Assembly: GCA_977006965.1 (NCBI GenBank)
Contig: OZ345353.1
Location: 1,736,001-1,800,000, forward strand
DNA length: 64,000 nucleotides
Origin: Phymatolithon calcareum
Taxonomy: Eukaryota; Rhodophyta; Florideophyceae; Hapalidiales
Reading direction: 5' to 3'
Of the stretch, positions 9,318-19,430 are shown one piece after another. Under the pieces are notes generated by a model, which saw nothing but the letters and a program-made list of their open reading frames with translations, was not told the DNA's origin and did not search any database. The position numbers and the translations under genes were made by a program. How positions within the stretch are numbered: the stretch's first letter is position 1; each line of letters begins with the position of its first letter.

Positions 9318-10868
9318 ACCGCGCGCCGTGCGACTCGCCAATCCCTGGCTAGGAAATGCAGAAGATACCCACCTCGAAGTGTGCGCTTCTCTTGTTTTCG
9401 TATTAAATTCGTTTATAAAAAAGAAGAAATGAATATTTTTATTTAAAAGTTTACTAACGGATCTGCAGACGCATAGGGAAACATTTCAATAGCCAAAAGC
9501 TCATGGCTGGTATCCGTAGTGGCTTACGAAGAGCGGATGCGTCCCAATCTGGTTCAGTACCAAAACCTACCTGTGGTACATAAGCGGACCCCCACTGCCT
9601 ATGTGACGGGAATTTTCCCTCAATTGAGGGAATGAGAATCAATTATTTTTTGCCAACGAAAGCTACCCATTATTAGGCTCATCAAACCCATCAAGCTCAT
9701 GGATGTGTTCAGCATGCTTAGCAAAACAGTTTCTACCTGCTGAAGTGCCACATATGTTGATTACGGCGCCAGCAAGTCTACTACATGATGAGAACACGAG
9801 AGTTAATGACTTGACTTGTCAGACTCTACAGTTGTTTAGAACAGCTAAAGTAGTCATCAAGCCACCTGTGGCTTACGTTTCCATTTTCGGGGGAGTTAAG
9901 TGGGTTTCAACACCGCCCTTGGAGCAAATATACCTTTTGGAGTACTGAACATCGATGATTATTGCGCGAGGCAGGATGAATCCGGGAGGACAAGGCGCCT
10001 TGTACCAGAGTATGGGGCCACAAGACGGCGCAGTACAACTGTACTATGGTCTGCTTCACCTTCTAAATCGTTTTGCTTCTCGCCCTCTGCCGTGGTCCCC
10101 AGATCAAGGTGCAGCAGCATCTCACGTCTTCCTTAGTCTGAATTTTGTAATTCGCAATCTTTCTCCGGTTTACGGTGGGGCGATGTACTGAAGGAGGACA
10201 TTTTCAATCCAATGGCCTCCGTTGTCATACCAAAGAGATATGAACTTGGCAAAGCAAAACCAGGTCTAACAGAGACACAGTGGTTTTTTTGGGATCATTA
10301 ATAGCATCGATAAAATCCTGAACGAACGCCCACGGGTACTGTACGGACGACATAGTGCCTTGTTCACTTGGTTGCACGGTGAATGTGACGCACCAGAGGT
10401 ACTCGGAGAACCTGGCTCTGGTCATCCTACTGTTTGAAAATGAAGGAGTGAGGATACACTTGTTCCCCATGGTAGACTTTCATAAAATCTCTTTGCGCCC
10501 AACTCCTGAGGACGAGTATTCCGAAAATCTTAGCCTCCGTTCTTCCTATTCGTTTCAGCTTAGCGGATGCCAAAGCAACAATTGTTCGCAGGTGCACTCG
10601 GCGAAACATCGTCATGAAGGAATCGTACGGTGTGTGGAACCCGATGCCACCATTCTCGGATATAACATCTCTGTTTATAGTATGAACTTTCCAGAACTGA
10701 CGGGGAATCCTTCCCCCAATTGGACACAGAACTTGGCGCTGGAACCATGGCACTCCATGAGCAAAAATACTCTGCTCTCGGTCTAGCGCAGTGACATCAA
10801 GCTCCTCTTGCGATTATTGGTCCCAAGAACCATGCAGGGTGTAGGCGAGGAAGCCCGCAAGAGGGCGT

Positions 10869-11480
10869 TCAGAGCTCCTGTTCATTGTATGGTAGGTGTC
10901 TGTCGAGAGTGTGGTTGATACTGAACGCAAAACTTGGTGTTGGCGAAGAAGATGTTCGACCCCGAGTACTGTAAGCCGGCGTTCGAGGTACAGAATTTTG
11001 CTTGCTGGGACTCGATACAACCATTCGAGAGGAACGAGCGTCTTCATCAGCCTTCCCTGCCTTGACGTTAACAATCTTGATAGTCTTAATCTTATTTTTT
11101 TCGATTAGTTTCTGAAGAAGGACCCATTTCACGCCAAGTGACGTGCTCGAGCGACCCTTGATTTCATCAACTTGCACCTCTTGAACCGTGCCGTTCACCT
11201 TTTTTGACTTGGAAAACGCTCCGTATAGTCGGCAGCACTGTGCGGGACTTGTCACTGGTGTTGGTTTGGTGTGTACGGCTGCACCGACCACTCGGCCCGG
11301 GTCTTTTTCTCGAGACAGGGCAGATGTGTTTTTTCTGAGTGACCAGCAGATTTTCGTTCCTACCGGCGAACGACGCGGTTTTAAGGTAGTAAAAGGGGTA
11401 CTCCCCACCAAGAACAAAAGGTCACCTTTCCGAATCTTGCGCTCAACTGTTCCGCTTTCTTTTTACAAACTTTTTTGAGC
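10869..11480 (-). pseudogene. Mobile-element-like decayed reading frame
   Basis: A minus-strand frame carries a segment of the form RKGDLLFLVGSTPFTTLKPR, a glycine/valine core (GRVVGAA) and then a basic Ser/Lys-rich part with VNGTVQEV. The style (a small beta-rich domain with an RxGD..LVG opening) resembles accessory or chromo-like regions of transposable-element proteins. I could not name the element. The C-terminal half is low-complexity and probably read-through. It could also be a chance frame. Confidence 0.25.
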
Positions 11481-11901
11481 TCTTAAATCCACCCTTGAGG
11501 GTGCTCGTCACATAGACACTAGGGGGAAAATACTCCACTGCCATGCATCAGGCCAAGTCAGCTGAATGTGCATCAAAAAGCTTCTGTTGAGCAAAGGGGA
11601 TTCATATTGTCGGCTTGTTCTTGACTGTACGAAACATGGCAAGAATTTCATCGAGTGTTCTCGTTGTGCCGCATTTGTGAAAGCCCTCATTGCCGATTTC
11701 GGCAGGACGAAGGCGTATGACTTTAAAGTGGCCTGGCGCATATTGTGTCAGAGTTCTAAAGCAATCGACAGAAACACGAACGGCGACAAGAAGTCCATGA
11801 AGACGCAATGAAAACTGCTCGCACATATTGCGACAGTGCATTAAAGAAACGCAACTGTGCCAACTCGTTCCCCAGGTTTAACTTGATACTAAGAACCATA
11901 T

Positions 11902-12197
11902 TCCACCTGTGGTATAGTGGTAAAACTGCCTCCGCGCACATGTGCGCATATTTCGGTATGATACAGGCAGGAATGTTGAGGTCGCCGGTTCGAGTCCTGT
12001 CACAAGCAAGAATTGAATTAATGTTCCGCAAAGGGCACACGGATGTCGCCGTGGAGTGGTATGCAGCAGTACTAGCGCGAAGCAGATACGCGAGTACCGG
12101 GAATGGATCCATATCAGGAACATTTAGAGGACCCCTAGATGTTGAATAATGTACACTTTGTGTAATTCGAATAACCTGCAATAAACAAACAAACAAA
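11902..12197 (+). mobile_element. Full-length tRNA-derived SINE with 12-bp target-site duplication
   Basis: The head has an RNA polymerase III A box (TGGTATAGTGG, 11910-11920) placed exactly seven bases after the element start, as in a tRNA, and a B box (GGTTCGAGTCC, 11987-11997). Between them is a stem CTGCCT/AGGCAG whose loop is enlarged by a 14-base palindrome, GCGCACATGTGCGC (11934-11947). That explains the wide A-to-B spacing. A non-tRNA body follows and the element ends in an A-rich tail of CAAA repeats. It is flanked by identical 12-mers, TAAGAACCATAT, at 11890-11901 and 12198-12209. The head's D-arm looks Gly-tRNA-like, but this is only a resemblance. The perfect duplications suggest a recent insertion. 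Confidence 0.85.
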
Positions 12198-12625
12198 TAA
12201 GAACCATATCATTCATTGTCTCGTTCAGAAGTGGCAGAACAGAGTGACTCGAAGCCATTGATTGTACACCTCGATCACACACGCGAACACCAGACGAGAG
12301 GCAGACAAACTCGGCAGTATGTAGCGGAGCAGAAATGTAGATTTAGAGCCTCAAATTTTCTGACTGATAGATTCCCACAATGCGCACGGCCACTCCGCCT
12401 TCACCTGCGTGCGCAATTGTTCGGTAAATCTGTCCGCTCTTTAGCCGCTTGCTGTGGACGGAAATGAAAAGCATGCTAATAAGTTCATATTAACTACGCA
12501 TGGCACCTCGTGATGGAAGAAATGTCGTTGAATAACTATATGAAACATAAGATGACATAGAAGGCGAAAAAACGAAGAGGAAGCAAAACCTAATAAACCT
12601 TTTGTGCGAAATGACGCAGAAAACC

Positions 12626-13096
12626 CTAAAACTGGTCGCCATTGGTGAAGGGAAGTCTAGGCAATATCAAAAGCGCCAGAGCGACGCAGGCAAAAACTGC
12701 GGCAAGTATGGCAGCTTTGTTAATTTGAGGTTTTTCATCGACAGATTCCATCGGCTCAAGTGCGTACATATTGCTCCTCCCGTCGACATCCCGAATGAGG
12801 CCAGACTTCACCTCATTCGGTCCGTCCTTCGCTGAATCCTCGCGCAAAATGTTCAACACCGTCTGAGCGGACGTCACGGCCTCCGGTTCGGCTACTTCTA
12901 CCGGTTCCACGGGAGCCACGGGCGCTACGGGTGCGACGGGGTCCGTGGGTTCGGCACCATCGGCCGCCATGCGCGCGTGCCGGCGCACCGGGGTCGCAGT
13001 GCGGCAGCTGCGATGCGAAATGCTGCGCGACGCTCGCGTCGGTACGAAACCTCGCGTCAGCACGGGGGCGCTGAAGGCGGCGGTTGTGGCGTCCAT
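12626..13096 (-). CDS. Small plastid-targeted single-pass membrane protein
   Basis: 156 residues from the ATG at 13096; an earlier in-frame Met at 13129 would add 11 residues before the transit-like sequence. The first 45 or so residues are rich in Ser, Thr, Ala and Arg with almost no acid, typical of a plastid transit peptide (SAPVLTRGFVPTRASRSISH). A Pro/Ala/Val/Glu linker of VAPVAPVAPVEPVE repeats follows. Next comes a probable conserved block with GLIRDVDGRSN and YALEPMESVDE, then one membrane helix near the end (AAILAAVFACVALALLIL) and a short tail. The layout fits a thylakoid or envelope protein with its C-terminus anchored. I do not recognise a named family. Confidence 0.6.
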   Translation of the reverse strand: MDATTAAFSAPVLTRGFVPTRASRSISHRSCRTATPVRRHARMAADGAEPTDPVAPVAPVAPVEPVEVAEPEAVTSAQTVLNILREDSAKDGPNEVKSGLIRDVDGRSNMYALEPMESVDEKPQINKAAILAAVFACVALALLILPRLPFTNGDQF

Positions 13097-14375
13097 CTTG
13101 GCGATGGTCGGGCGGGATTGATGACGCACTGGTAGTTAAGAAGGCGGCGGAGGGATTAGCGTGCTGAGAGACGCTGGCCTAAATATGCCTCGAGGACAGA
13201 ACAACGGACATGCCGTCTCTGAGGTGAATGTAACTTACTGTACCCTCTTCAGAATCTGACGGTCCGTGAACCACATGGGGAAAGCTGGTTGGATCTCGAA
13301 ACTACGATGGAAAAAACCTGTGGTGCGCATTGGTTTGCGGTTTGTCATACGACGGCTTTTGGCTCCTGAACCGACAATACCATATCTGAAGTAAAGTTAG
13401 TTTCGGGACGGAGGTCCATGATTCATGGTTCAAGTCTTCATTGGGTGAGCGCCGGACGTGGGCATTCTGCGCAGCTCTTCTGCGTTGAGAATTTTGGGTG
13501 GGAATAATGCAATGCAGTCAGACGGATTCATCGATTCACATGGAAACTGCTTCAACACTGCTGCCGCTGCCAAACAAAAGTTTGGGAGAGGCCGCAGTGT
13601 TGAAGCAGTGCTGACTTGTGTTATCCACTGAGTGCAAAGACAAGTCCCTTCAGCGCCAATGAAAAACGTGAAGCTCGCTGTTCTTGCCATGGTACTGTAT
13701 TTAGCTGTACTGTACTGCGTTGCATTGCGTGTACCACAAACACGAATTTTGAGGATAGTCCGACTGGGAAAAGGTGGACGCTTGTATGTAAAACGACAGT
13801 AATCAAAAGAAGCACTGCTCCTGTTCACTGAACTGTATCCCTTATTCAACCAAGGGGAAACTGAACCCAGCGAGCACAAACAGTCAATTTTGGGGGTCAT
13901 CAATCAACACTTGCATGAATCGAATTACGCAATCAAAAAACAGTTAGGAACAATCGAGAATCATCTTTTTTCGCATGTTATTCGGCCGTAATCTCCGCGG
14001 ACAGCGAGGCGACTGTTGTAACAAAGACCATTTTAATGGTTTTCAACGATGGTATCGCGCTAATTGCATTCAAAATTTTATCCAATTTAAGGACCCCCCC
14101 AACAATGCGAAATACAGCTGTAGTTTATCGAAACTAAATAAAATTTACTGGTCTGTTAATTTTTGTATCCCAAAAAAATACAAAAAATATATATAAAAAA
14201 TAATATAATTTGGGATATCCTAAAATGCTTGCCTAAACCCGACTAAAAAAACATAAAGATGCATCTACATAAGAAGCACCCAGGTTCATTCCTTTCCCAT
14301 GACAACCTCCCACCCATCCAAACCATCCTGTATCCACCAACTGCCCGTGACAACGACGACGACAACTTAGTCACA
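13097..14375. other. Intergenic region with a long hairpin and AT-rich segment
   Basis: No recognised gene. It contains the hairpin at 13546-13609, a cluster of TACTGTA motifs near 13690-13725, and an AT-rich run at about 14120-14225 that forms a short inverted repeat (GTATCCCAAA / TTTGGGATA) upstream of the Bax-inhibitor gene. The minus-strand frame at 13430-13903 spans the hairpin and has no domain. Confidence 0.4.
13546..13609. repeat. 64-base hairpin resembling a microRNA precursor
   Basis: Arms 13546-13561 and 13594-13609 are perfect 16-base complements (ACTGCTTCAACACTGC). Pairing continues inward with three mismatched positions and closes with CCAAAC-AAAA-GTTTGG, a six-base stem and four-base loop. 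The whole fold is 64 bases. Length, closed terminal loop and small internal mismatches fit a Dicer-type precursor on either strand. No expression evidence is available from sequence. Confidence 0.65.
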
Positions 14376-15113
14376 ATGTCTTCACAGTGGGAGCGCCCTG
14401 CGCCTTCAATGATGGACATGCTCCGCAACCCCGGCCTGGAGCCCGTGGTGCAGAAGCACATGCGCAAGGTGTACACCGCGCTGGGTGCTGCAACGCTCGC
14501 CTCCGCTGCCGGTTGCGCAACTCAAATGGCTCTCCGCTGGAATTCGCCCTGGCTCTCCTTCCTCGTGGTAATGCTTGCAATCTTGAATTTCTCCCGTCTG
14601 TCCTCCAGATCTCCGTGGAAGTACGCATCGTTTCTGGCGTGCGGATTCGCCGAGGGTTTTGCTCTCGGCCCGCTTCTCAGTCTCGCCTTTGCAGTCGACC
14701 CTGCCATTCCCTTCATCGCCGCCCTCGGCGCGACGGCGGTGTTCGTCTCCCTCTCCATCGCTGCCACGTTTGCCAAACGCCGCTCGTATCTCTTCCTTGG
14801 TGGTTTTCTCGGCTCTGCCCTTACAGTGTTGTCGGTTGTGAGTTTGGTTCGTCTCTTCTGGAGGGGAAGTGATGCCCTTTACTTCGGCGTCCAGCTCTAC
14901 GGTGGACTCATGATGTTCTGCGGCTATGTCTTGTATGATACGCAGATAATCATCGAGAAGGTACATGCTGGCGACCGGGATGATTATCTCAAGCACGCAC
15001 TTGAGCTCTTTTTGGACCTAGCCGCCATCTTCGTACGTTTGGTTATCATGCTCATCCGGAACAATCAGCGTCGCGAGGAGGAGGAGGACCGAAGGAAGCG
15101 GAATCGCGATTAA
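14376..15113 (+). CDS. BI-1: Bax inhibitor-1 family ER membrane protein
   Basis: 245 residues from the ATG at 14376. I chose it over the upstream in-frame Met at 14259 because the family begins with a short cytosolic segment like MSSQWERPAPSMMDMLRN. Six to seven hydrophobic helices follow. The strongest signature is in the last third: YGGLMMFCGYVLYDTQIIIE, then HALELFLDLAAIFVRLV and a Lys/Arg/Glu-rich C-terminus. Together these are the hallmark of BI-1/TMBIM6 proteins, which sit in the ER membrane, modulate calcium leak and protect against stress-induced death. Length matches the family (about 240). It converges on the SEY1-like gene. Downstream, GGTCTTTG / CAAAGACC forms a small hairpin near 15312. 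Confidence 0.92.
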   Translation: MSSQWERPAPSMMDMLRNPGLEPVVQKHMRKVYTALGAATLASAAGCATQMALRWNSPWLSFLVVMLAILNFSRLSSRSPWKYASFLACGFAEGFALGPLLSLAFAVDPAIPFIAALGATAVFVSLSIAATFAKRRSYLFLGGFLGSALTVLSVVSLVRLFWRGSDALYFGVQLYGGLMMFCGYVLYDTQIIIEKVHAGDRDDYLKHALELFLDLAAIFVRLVIMLIRNNQRREEEEDRRKRNRD

Positions 15114-15636
15114 GTCAACAAGTCGTGCGCGTAATAGGCCCTGTGAGCCTTCTTTGTTTGGTGCTGCAGCAGCTGAAGACCTAGACTTTTTCGTCTGTTC
15201 GTCACACTGTTGTATTTAGTCATTTTTTACTTCGTTCCCCAAGGCGAGGTGAAAGTTGTACTCATCCTTGTTATGTAAAAGCCATGAGTTCTTGTAAATT
15301 AAATTCTCGCCTGGTCTTTGTATTCACCAAAGACCCGGCTCCTGTCCACTTGCTCTCCATCTAAACCTTGCATCCTAAACACATTTTTTCAAATTATGTC
15401 CACTCGCTTTTCGGTTCGTGCAATTCCCAACTCGATTTGCTTGAATCTAATACCGCCGAACCGCAAATGAAGAAGACCAAAGTAAAAGAGAACAGGCAGA
15501 AAGGATTGTAGAAAAGACGTAAGAAGTAGTTATATTGTTATTGAAACGCACTCGCATACCATCGAGGTACCGTTCGAGCCAACTCGCCCGCAAAACTCTG
15601 CAACTATCTACTTGCCTGCACAAACACCTTCACGGT
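15114..15636. other. Convergent 3' spacer
   Basis: This spacer holds the 3' flanks of two converging genes, Bax inhibitor-1 (+) and SEY1/RHD3 (-). It has a short hairpin near 15312-15337 and T-rich runs. No other gene is seen. Confidence 0.45.
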
Positions 15637-18141
15637 CTAATTTGCCGCCTCAATGTGAGAATCCGCGCTATCCGACGGCGATGTCGGACTCGACGGCACA
15701 GCCGGATGTACGACCGGAGCCGGTGGTGGTGCGATGGGCGGCGCTCCAGCCTGATCAAGCATTTGCTGTGCCTGGGCGAGGACGGGTGCAGCCATAGCCT
15801 TGATCGCGGGAATGAGAACAACTCCAGTGTCGGAGATGTACCCGACGTACAGAAGCGGCCCGCCAATGAGACACAGCAGGAGAAGCACCGGGGAGCGAAG
15901 AACGGCCATAATTTCATTCCATCCGAAAACAATAAGAAGCACATAGAGCCATACCGGCACACGCGTTGTGATTTTAGCTGCCTCTTGTGCACGACGAGCT
16001 TCCATGAACACAGCTCCTGCCTGACGCCGCAATTTTTGACGCAAATCTGAGCCCGTATGCGCCTCAATCACGACTTTCTCGTCCTCCTCAGAATCAAATG
16101 ACCGATCTTTTCTGCGCAGAACCGTGAGTGAACCGGAAAGTTTGATTTCCGCAAGAAGATCGACAAGCTTCTCAGCCCCTTTGCATGCCGACTTGAATAA
16201 CTCGTCCAAGTCTTCCGTTGGGCCAAAAGTACGCGGTACACCATCTTCATCGAAGCGGAACAAATCATCGAATCGCTTCTTCATCCGGTCCAAGAAGGAC
16301 GCTGGATCTCCGATGAGGTCCTTGATTGTGCGCACGGATCTTTCCAAACATTCCGGTTTCAGACGGTCCTGCACCGCAATCTCGAGGTCTTCACCGACCA
16401 ATCCCAGTCCCTTGCTTCCGAATACGTCGTTGGATTTGAGCTTCGTCTTTTCCCATGACACAGCCGCCACCTCAGACGTCCGTTCCCACACGTCATCAGA
16501 TGCTTGATCGAGCACGATGGACAGGCTGGGCTTGAAAGCGTCCTGGAACGTTTTCAAACAATACTCATTCGCCTTTGCCGTCGCTTCGTCGGTCGCTCGC
16601 GCCAGTTCGGTATTCAGCGCTGCGTCCAGGCGCTTTCGTGCCGTGGTTGTTGATGATTTTGCGAAGGATAAGGGATGGTCGCCGCTGCCGTCGTCCACAG
16701 AAGCTTCGAGTGGTTGCGTTGCACAATCCTTGTCAAATTGTTCTAAAGCACTCGCCTTTGCCTCAGCTGATACCGTGCCCCAGTTATCCCACGGTGCCAC
16801 ACGCTTCCCTGTTGGGGACGTCGATTTGCGATTGAACAAACGTTGCTCAAAATCCTTCATCGCATTCTGAGACGCAATTGTAATCTGTGTATCAAACAGG
16901 GATTTGCACTCGTTTCCGATTTTCTCGCGCAAATCTTTTCCTTTCAGTTTCGCAACTCCTTTCGAATACCGGTAGGCAGCAGAGTCATAATGTTTGAGAG
17001 CGTCGTCACAAATCTGTCGCAATGTTTTGAATAACTCCGGAACAGTTTCGGTGTTTCCGACATCATCCTCCGCGAGAACTTTTTCTAGAGGCGCGAAACG
17101 CTTCTGCGCCGCATCGGCAGCCTCACGCGAAATCTCTTCGCAACGGACGTGCGCCAGCATCTCCTTCTGCGACGGGATATCAAGCTCCTTATTCTCACGA
17201 ATAGTGCCCCACACGGCTTCAGCGTATGTCGAGAATCCATCAGCGGCGACATCTCTACGATAAACATCGAGAAACATGTCCCCCTCCATGAACTCATTTC
17301 GCAGTTCGGCAGCTTTGGCTGTAAATTCGTCCGGCATGAGGACCTTATGCGGAAGCGCAAAGAATGTGAGGTCGAAATAGTCTGTGACCTCCGTGCCCGC
17401 AGCAGCCTCCGGTTTCGCGATTGTGTTCCAAATATTGTCCAAGTCCATGCACAGTAAGCGTTCCAGACGATCAAGGGGAGTCATAGCCGAGACGTGGTCG
17501 CGCAGTACAAACAAAAGCCTTGTCTTATGCCCTTGGCGGCGCGGGCTAGTGTCGCCGTCCTTCACGGCGATATCGCCGCTGAAAAACAGCTGAAGGTCGA
17601 GCTCCATGACAGTTTTGAGCAGAGAGAGATTTGAGGCGTTGAGACGACCGACGTCCTGCGTCCACATATTGATGATGAGGACTTCAGCTAGCGCGAGCGC
17701 GAAAAGTGCGCTCTTCCGCTCAAAACTTACTGCATCCTCACCTCGTTCCCGAGAATCTGTGCCTTCAAGATCCATTACGACGATTCCGCGAGTGTCATCA
17801 CGACCGAGCCAGACACCCTGAGTGACTTGATAGCGACCGGATTTTGCGTCCATGGTGCGGAATGAAGTTCCGAACAGCAGGTTGAGAAGCGTGGATTTGC
17901 CAGAAGACTGTGGACCCATGATGGCGGTTACATTGTAGTCAAAACCTCTGTTTGCGATTTGGTTGCGTTCGAGAAAGGGACCGAGGTCTGCATTAAACTG
18001 CTCCTCATAATTTACGACCTGCATCATGGCGGTGGAGACACTGCTGGTGGATGCACCGTTTGCCATGGCATCGAAAACCGACTTTTCCGGTGACATTGCC
18101 TTAGCCATGACTGTCCCACTCGCTAGCGGCAGGGGCGGCAT
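15637..18141 (-). CDS. SEY1: RHD3/SEY1 dynamin-like GTPase of ER membrane fusion
   Basis: 834 residues, the usual family length. The GTPase domain comes first. Its P-loop is GPQSSGKST at residues 76-84, the G3 motif is DLEGTDSRERGED at about 124-136, and the G4 element is FVLRDH at about 211-216 (the RD form used by atlastin/RHD3/SEY1 proteins instead of NKxD). A long helical-bundle region follows. Near the C-terminus two close membrane helices (VPVWLYVLLIVFGW and SPVLLLLCLIGGPLLYVGYI) form the hairpin anchor, and the tail is Pro/Ala-rich. Proteins of this family tether and fuse ER tubules to make three-way junctions. The ORF is intact with all catalytic motifs present. The first Met fits the family start, although Met 12 or Met 16 are alternatives. 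Confidence 0.95.
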   Translation of the reverse strand: MPPLPLASGTVMAKAMSPEKSVFDAMANGASTSSVSTAMMQVVNYEEQFNADLGPFLERNQIANRGFDYNVTAIMGPQSSGKSTLLNLLFGTSFRTMDAKSGRYQVTQGVWLGRDDTRGIVVMDLEGTDSRERGEDAVSFERKSALFALALAEVLIINMWTQDVGRLNASNLSLLKTVMELDLQLFFSGDIAVKDGDTSPRRQGHKTRLLFVLRDHVSAMTPLDRLERLLCMDLDNIWNTIAKPEAAAGTEVTDYFDLTFFALPHKVLMPDEFTAKAAELRNEFMEGDMFLDVYRRDVAADGFSTYAEAVWGTIRENKELDIPSQKEMLAHVRCEEISREAADAAQKRFAPLEKVLAEDDVGNTETVPELFKTLRQICDDALKHYDSAAYRYSKGVAKLKGKDLREKIGNECKSLFDTQITIASQNAMKDFEQRLFNRKSTSPTGKRVAPWDNWGTVSAEAKASALEQFDKDCATQPLEASVDDGSGDHPLSFAKSSTTTARKRLDAALNTELARATDEATAKANEYCLKTFQDAFKPSLSIVLDQASDDVWERTSEVAAVSWEKTKLKSNDVFGSKGLGLVGEDLEIAVQDRLKPECLERSVRTIKDLIGDPASFLDRMKKRFDDLFRFDEDGVPRTFGPTEDLDELFKSACKGAEKLVDLLAEIKLSGSLTVLRRKDRSFDSEEDEKVVIEAHTGSDLRQKLRRQAGAVFMEARRAQEAAKITTRVPVWLYVLLIVFGWNEIMAVLRSPVLLLLCLIGGPLLYVGYISDTGVVLIPAIKAMAAPVLAQAQQMLDQAGAPPIAPPPAPVVHPAVPSSPTSPSDSADSHIEAAN

Positions 18142-19225
18142 TGGAACTCCCGGCGCTGCAACTCCGCTACGCTTCGTCCCCGGGTAAAAGAATTTGAAGT
18201 CAGGACGGAAACAGAATCAGTCTCTACTGCCGACGGCGGTGCGAACAAGAGGTTGAGGAAGTGAAATGCCTAAGTGTCATCATTAGGTAAGGTACAAATG
18301 TGGATGGCCAGCAGAAACTAAAAACTTCACATTTTCCAGCAATAGAGGTCTGAGATTGGCTGGATTTCTATAGAAATGTACTTGAGTCACACAGATTCAA
18401 AAACATTTTAATTTTAATTAAAATACACGACACGTGGTCGCATTGCGTTTCCTGACACTGTAGGACTTTCCCAACAATAGAATCAATACAGTGCCCGTGC
18501 TCCTCTGTAAGATAGCAGAAGCCTCGCAGCTATCATACAGTCTTGTAAAGTATAAAAGTTTATGGTGTTAGACACTGCTTTCTTCGCCACTACAAAGAGG
18601 TGCGCCAGCTCACCGGAGATGTGTGATCCCTTAGTAGAGTTAAAACTTGGACGAAGCTGATCACGTTCCTTAAGACATTACAAGTTCATAATCATACTCG
18701 AAGCAAATGCTTCAATTTCGCAACTACACGGCAGACAAGAGTACAGTTTAATGCACTGGTAAGAAGAGAATGTCCCACGGACTAGCGAGCCCCAACCAAG
18801 CCGTCTTACTGAAAACCACCGCGAGCGTCGTTCACAATGATGCCGCGGAAATTCCATTTGGATCAAGGCCTGTGTCGTTGAGAAAGAATTAAGCAGGCCC
18901 ATCGATCCGCGAGCGAGTATAGAATACTAATTTCATTGTCTTTGAGAAGGATTAAAACAAGGGAGCGGACAGCCTTATGGGCAGAGGCGCAGACAAATTC
19001 CAACGATCTCAGTAGTGTCTGTGATCGGAGACTACACTCGAGTACCGCTGTCGCCCTTGTCGACGAAACGGAAACACCAACCAGTGCCACCAAGGACAAT
19101 AGAAACTGCCCAGACGCCTATGTGAGCTATCTAAGTCCATTCCTTTCCGGCGCCGACAGGCAGCTTCAAAACCTTCCGTCGAACGCGAATCATTGGTTTC
19201 ACATCGGTAAAATCCTAGCGGTGTT

Positions 19226-19430
19226 GCGCCCGCTGTTATGTCGCTGTCCCAAGGCGGTCGCTTTTTCCTCTCGCGACTGTGCGCCGCACAACTTGAATCG
19301 AGATAGTCATGCTGCTCGTAGTAGGTGATCTGTTGGGCCATACGGGCACGTGTCTTTCGTGTGTCTATGCGCTGTATCGTTGTCTTTTGCGTAGGTTTTA
19401 GTATATAAGGTAGTTAGTTCCTTCCTCTGA
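19226..19430. repeat. Dispersed repeat R1, end segment (copy 3)
   Basis: It shares long stretches with 41795-41925 (TGTCGCTGTCC..GCGGTCGCTTTTTC..CTCTCGCGACT.TGCGCCGCACAACT) and with 26655-26765 (GCTCGTAGTAGGTGATCTGTTGGGCCATA..CGTGTCT..GTGTCTATGCGCTGT). On the minus strand all three copies open with a frame beginning MAQ(Q/H)ITYYE, which suggests part of a mobile-element gene. The element type is unknown. Confidence 0.65.

Larger units (their letters stand above)
7040..12625. other. Long non-coding interval with scattered repeats
   Basis: No gene with a recognisable domain is seen. The interval holds a SINE fragment (8065-8150), small perfect hairpins near 9156-9317, an 18-base palindrome TTCCCTCAATTGAGGGAA at 9613, an element-like decayed frame (10869-11480) and a full-length SINE (11902-12197). 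The open frames at 9703-10191 and 10355-10786 are short and lack domains on either strand. Confidence 0.45.

Noticed and set aside
13430-13903. Minus-strand frame of 157 codons.
   Set aside because: It runs through the long hairpin, has no domain and shows no splice or promoter support.
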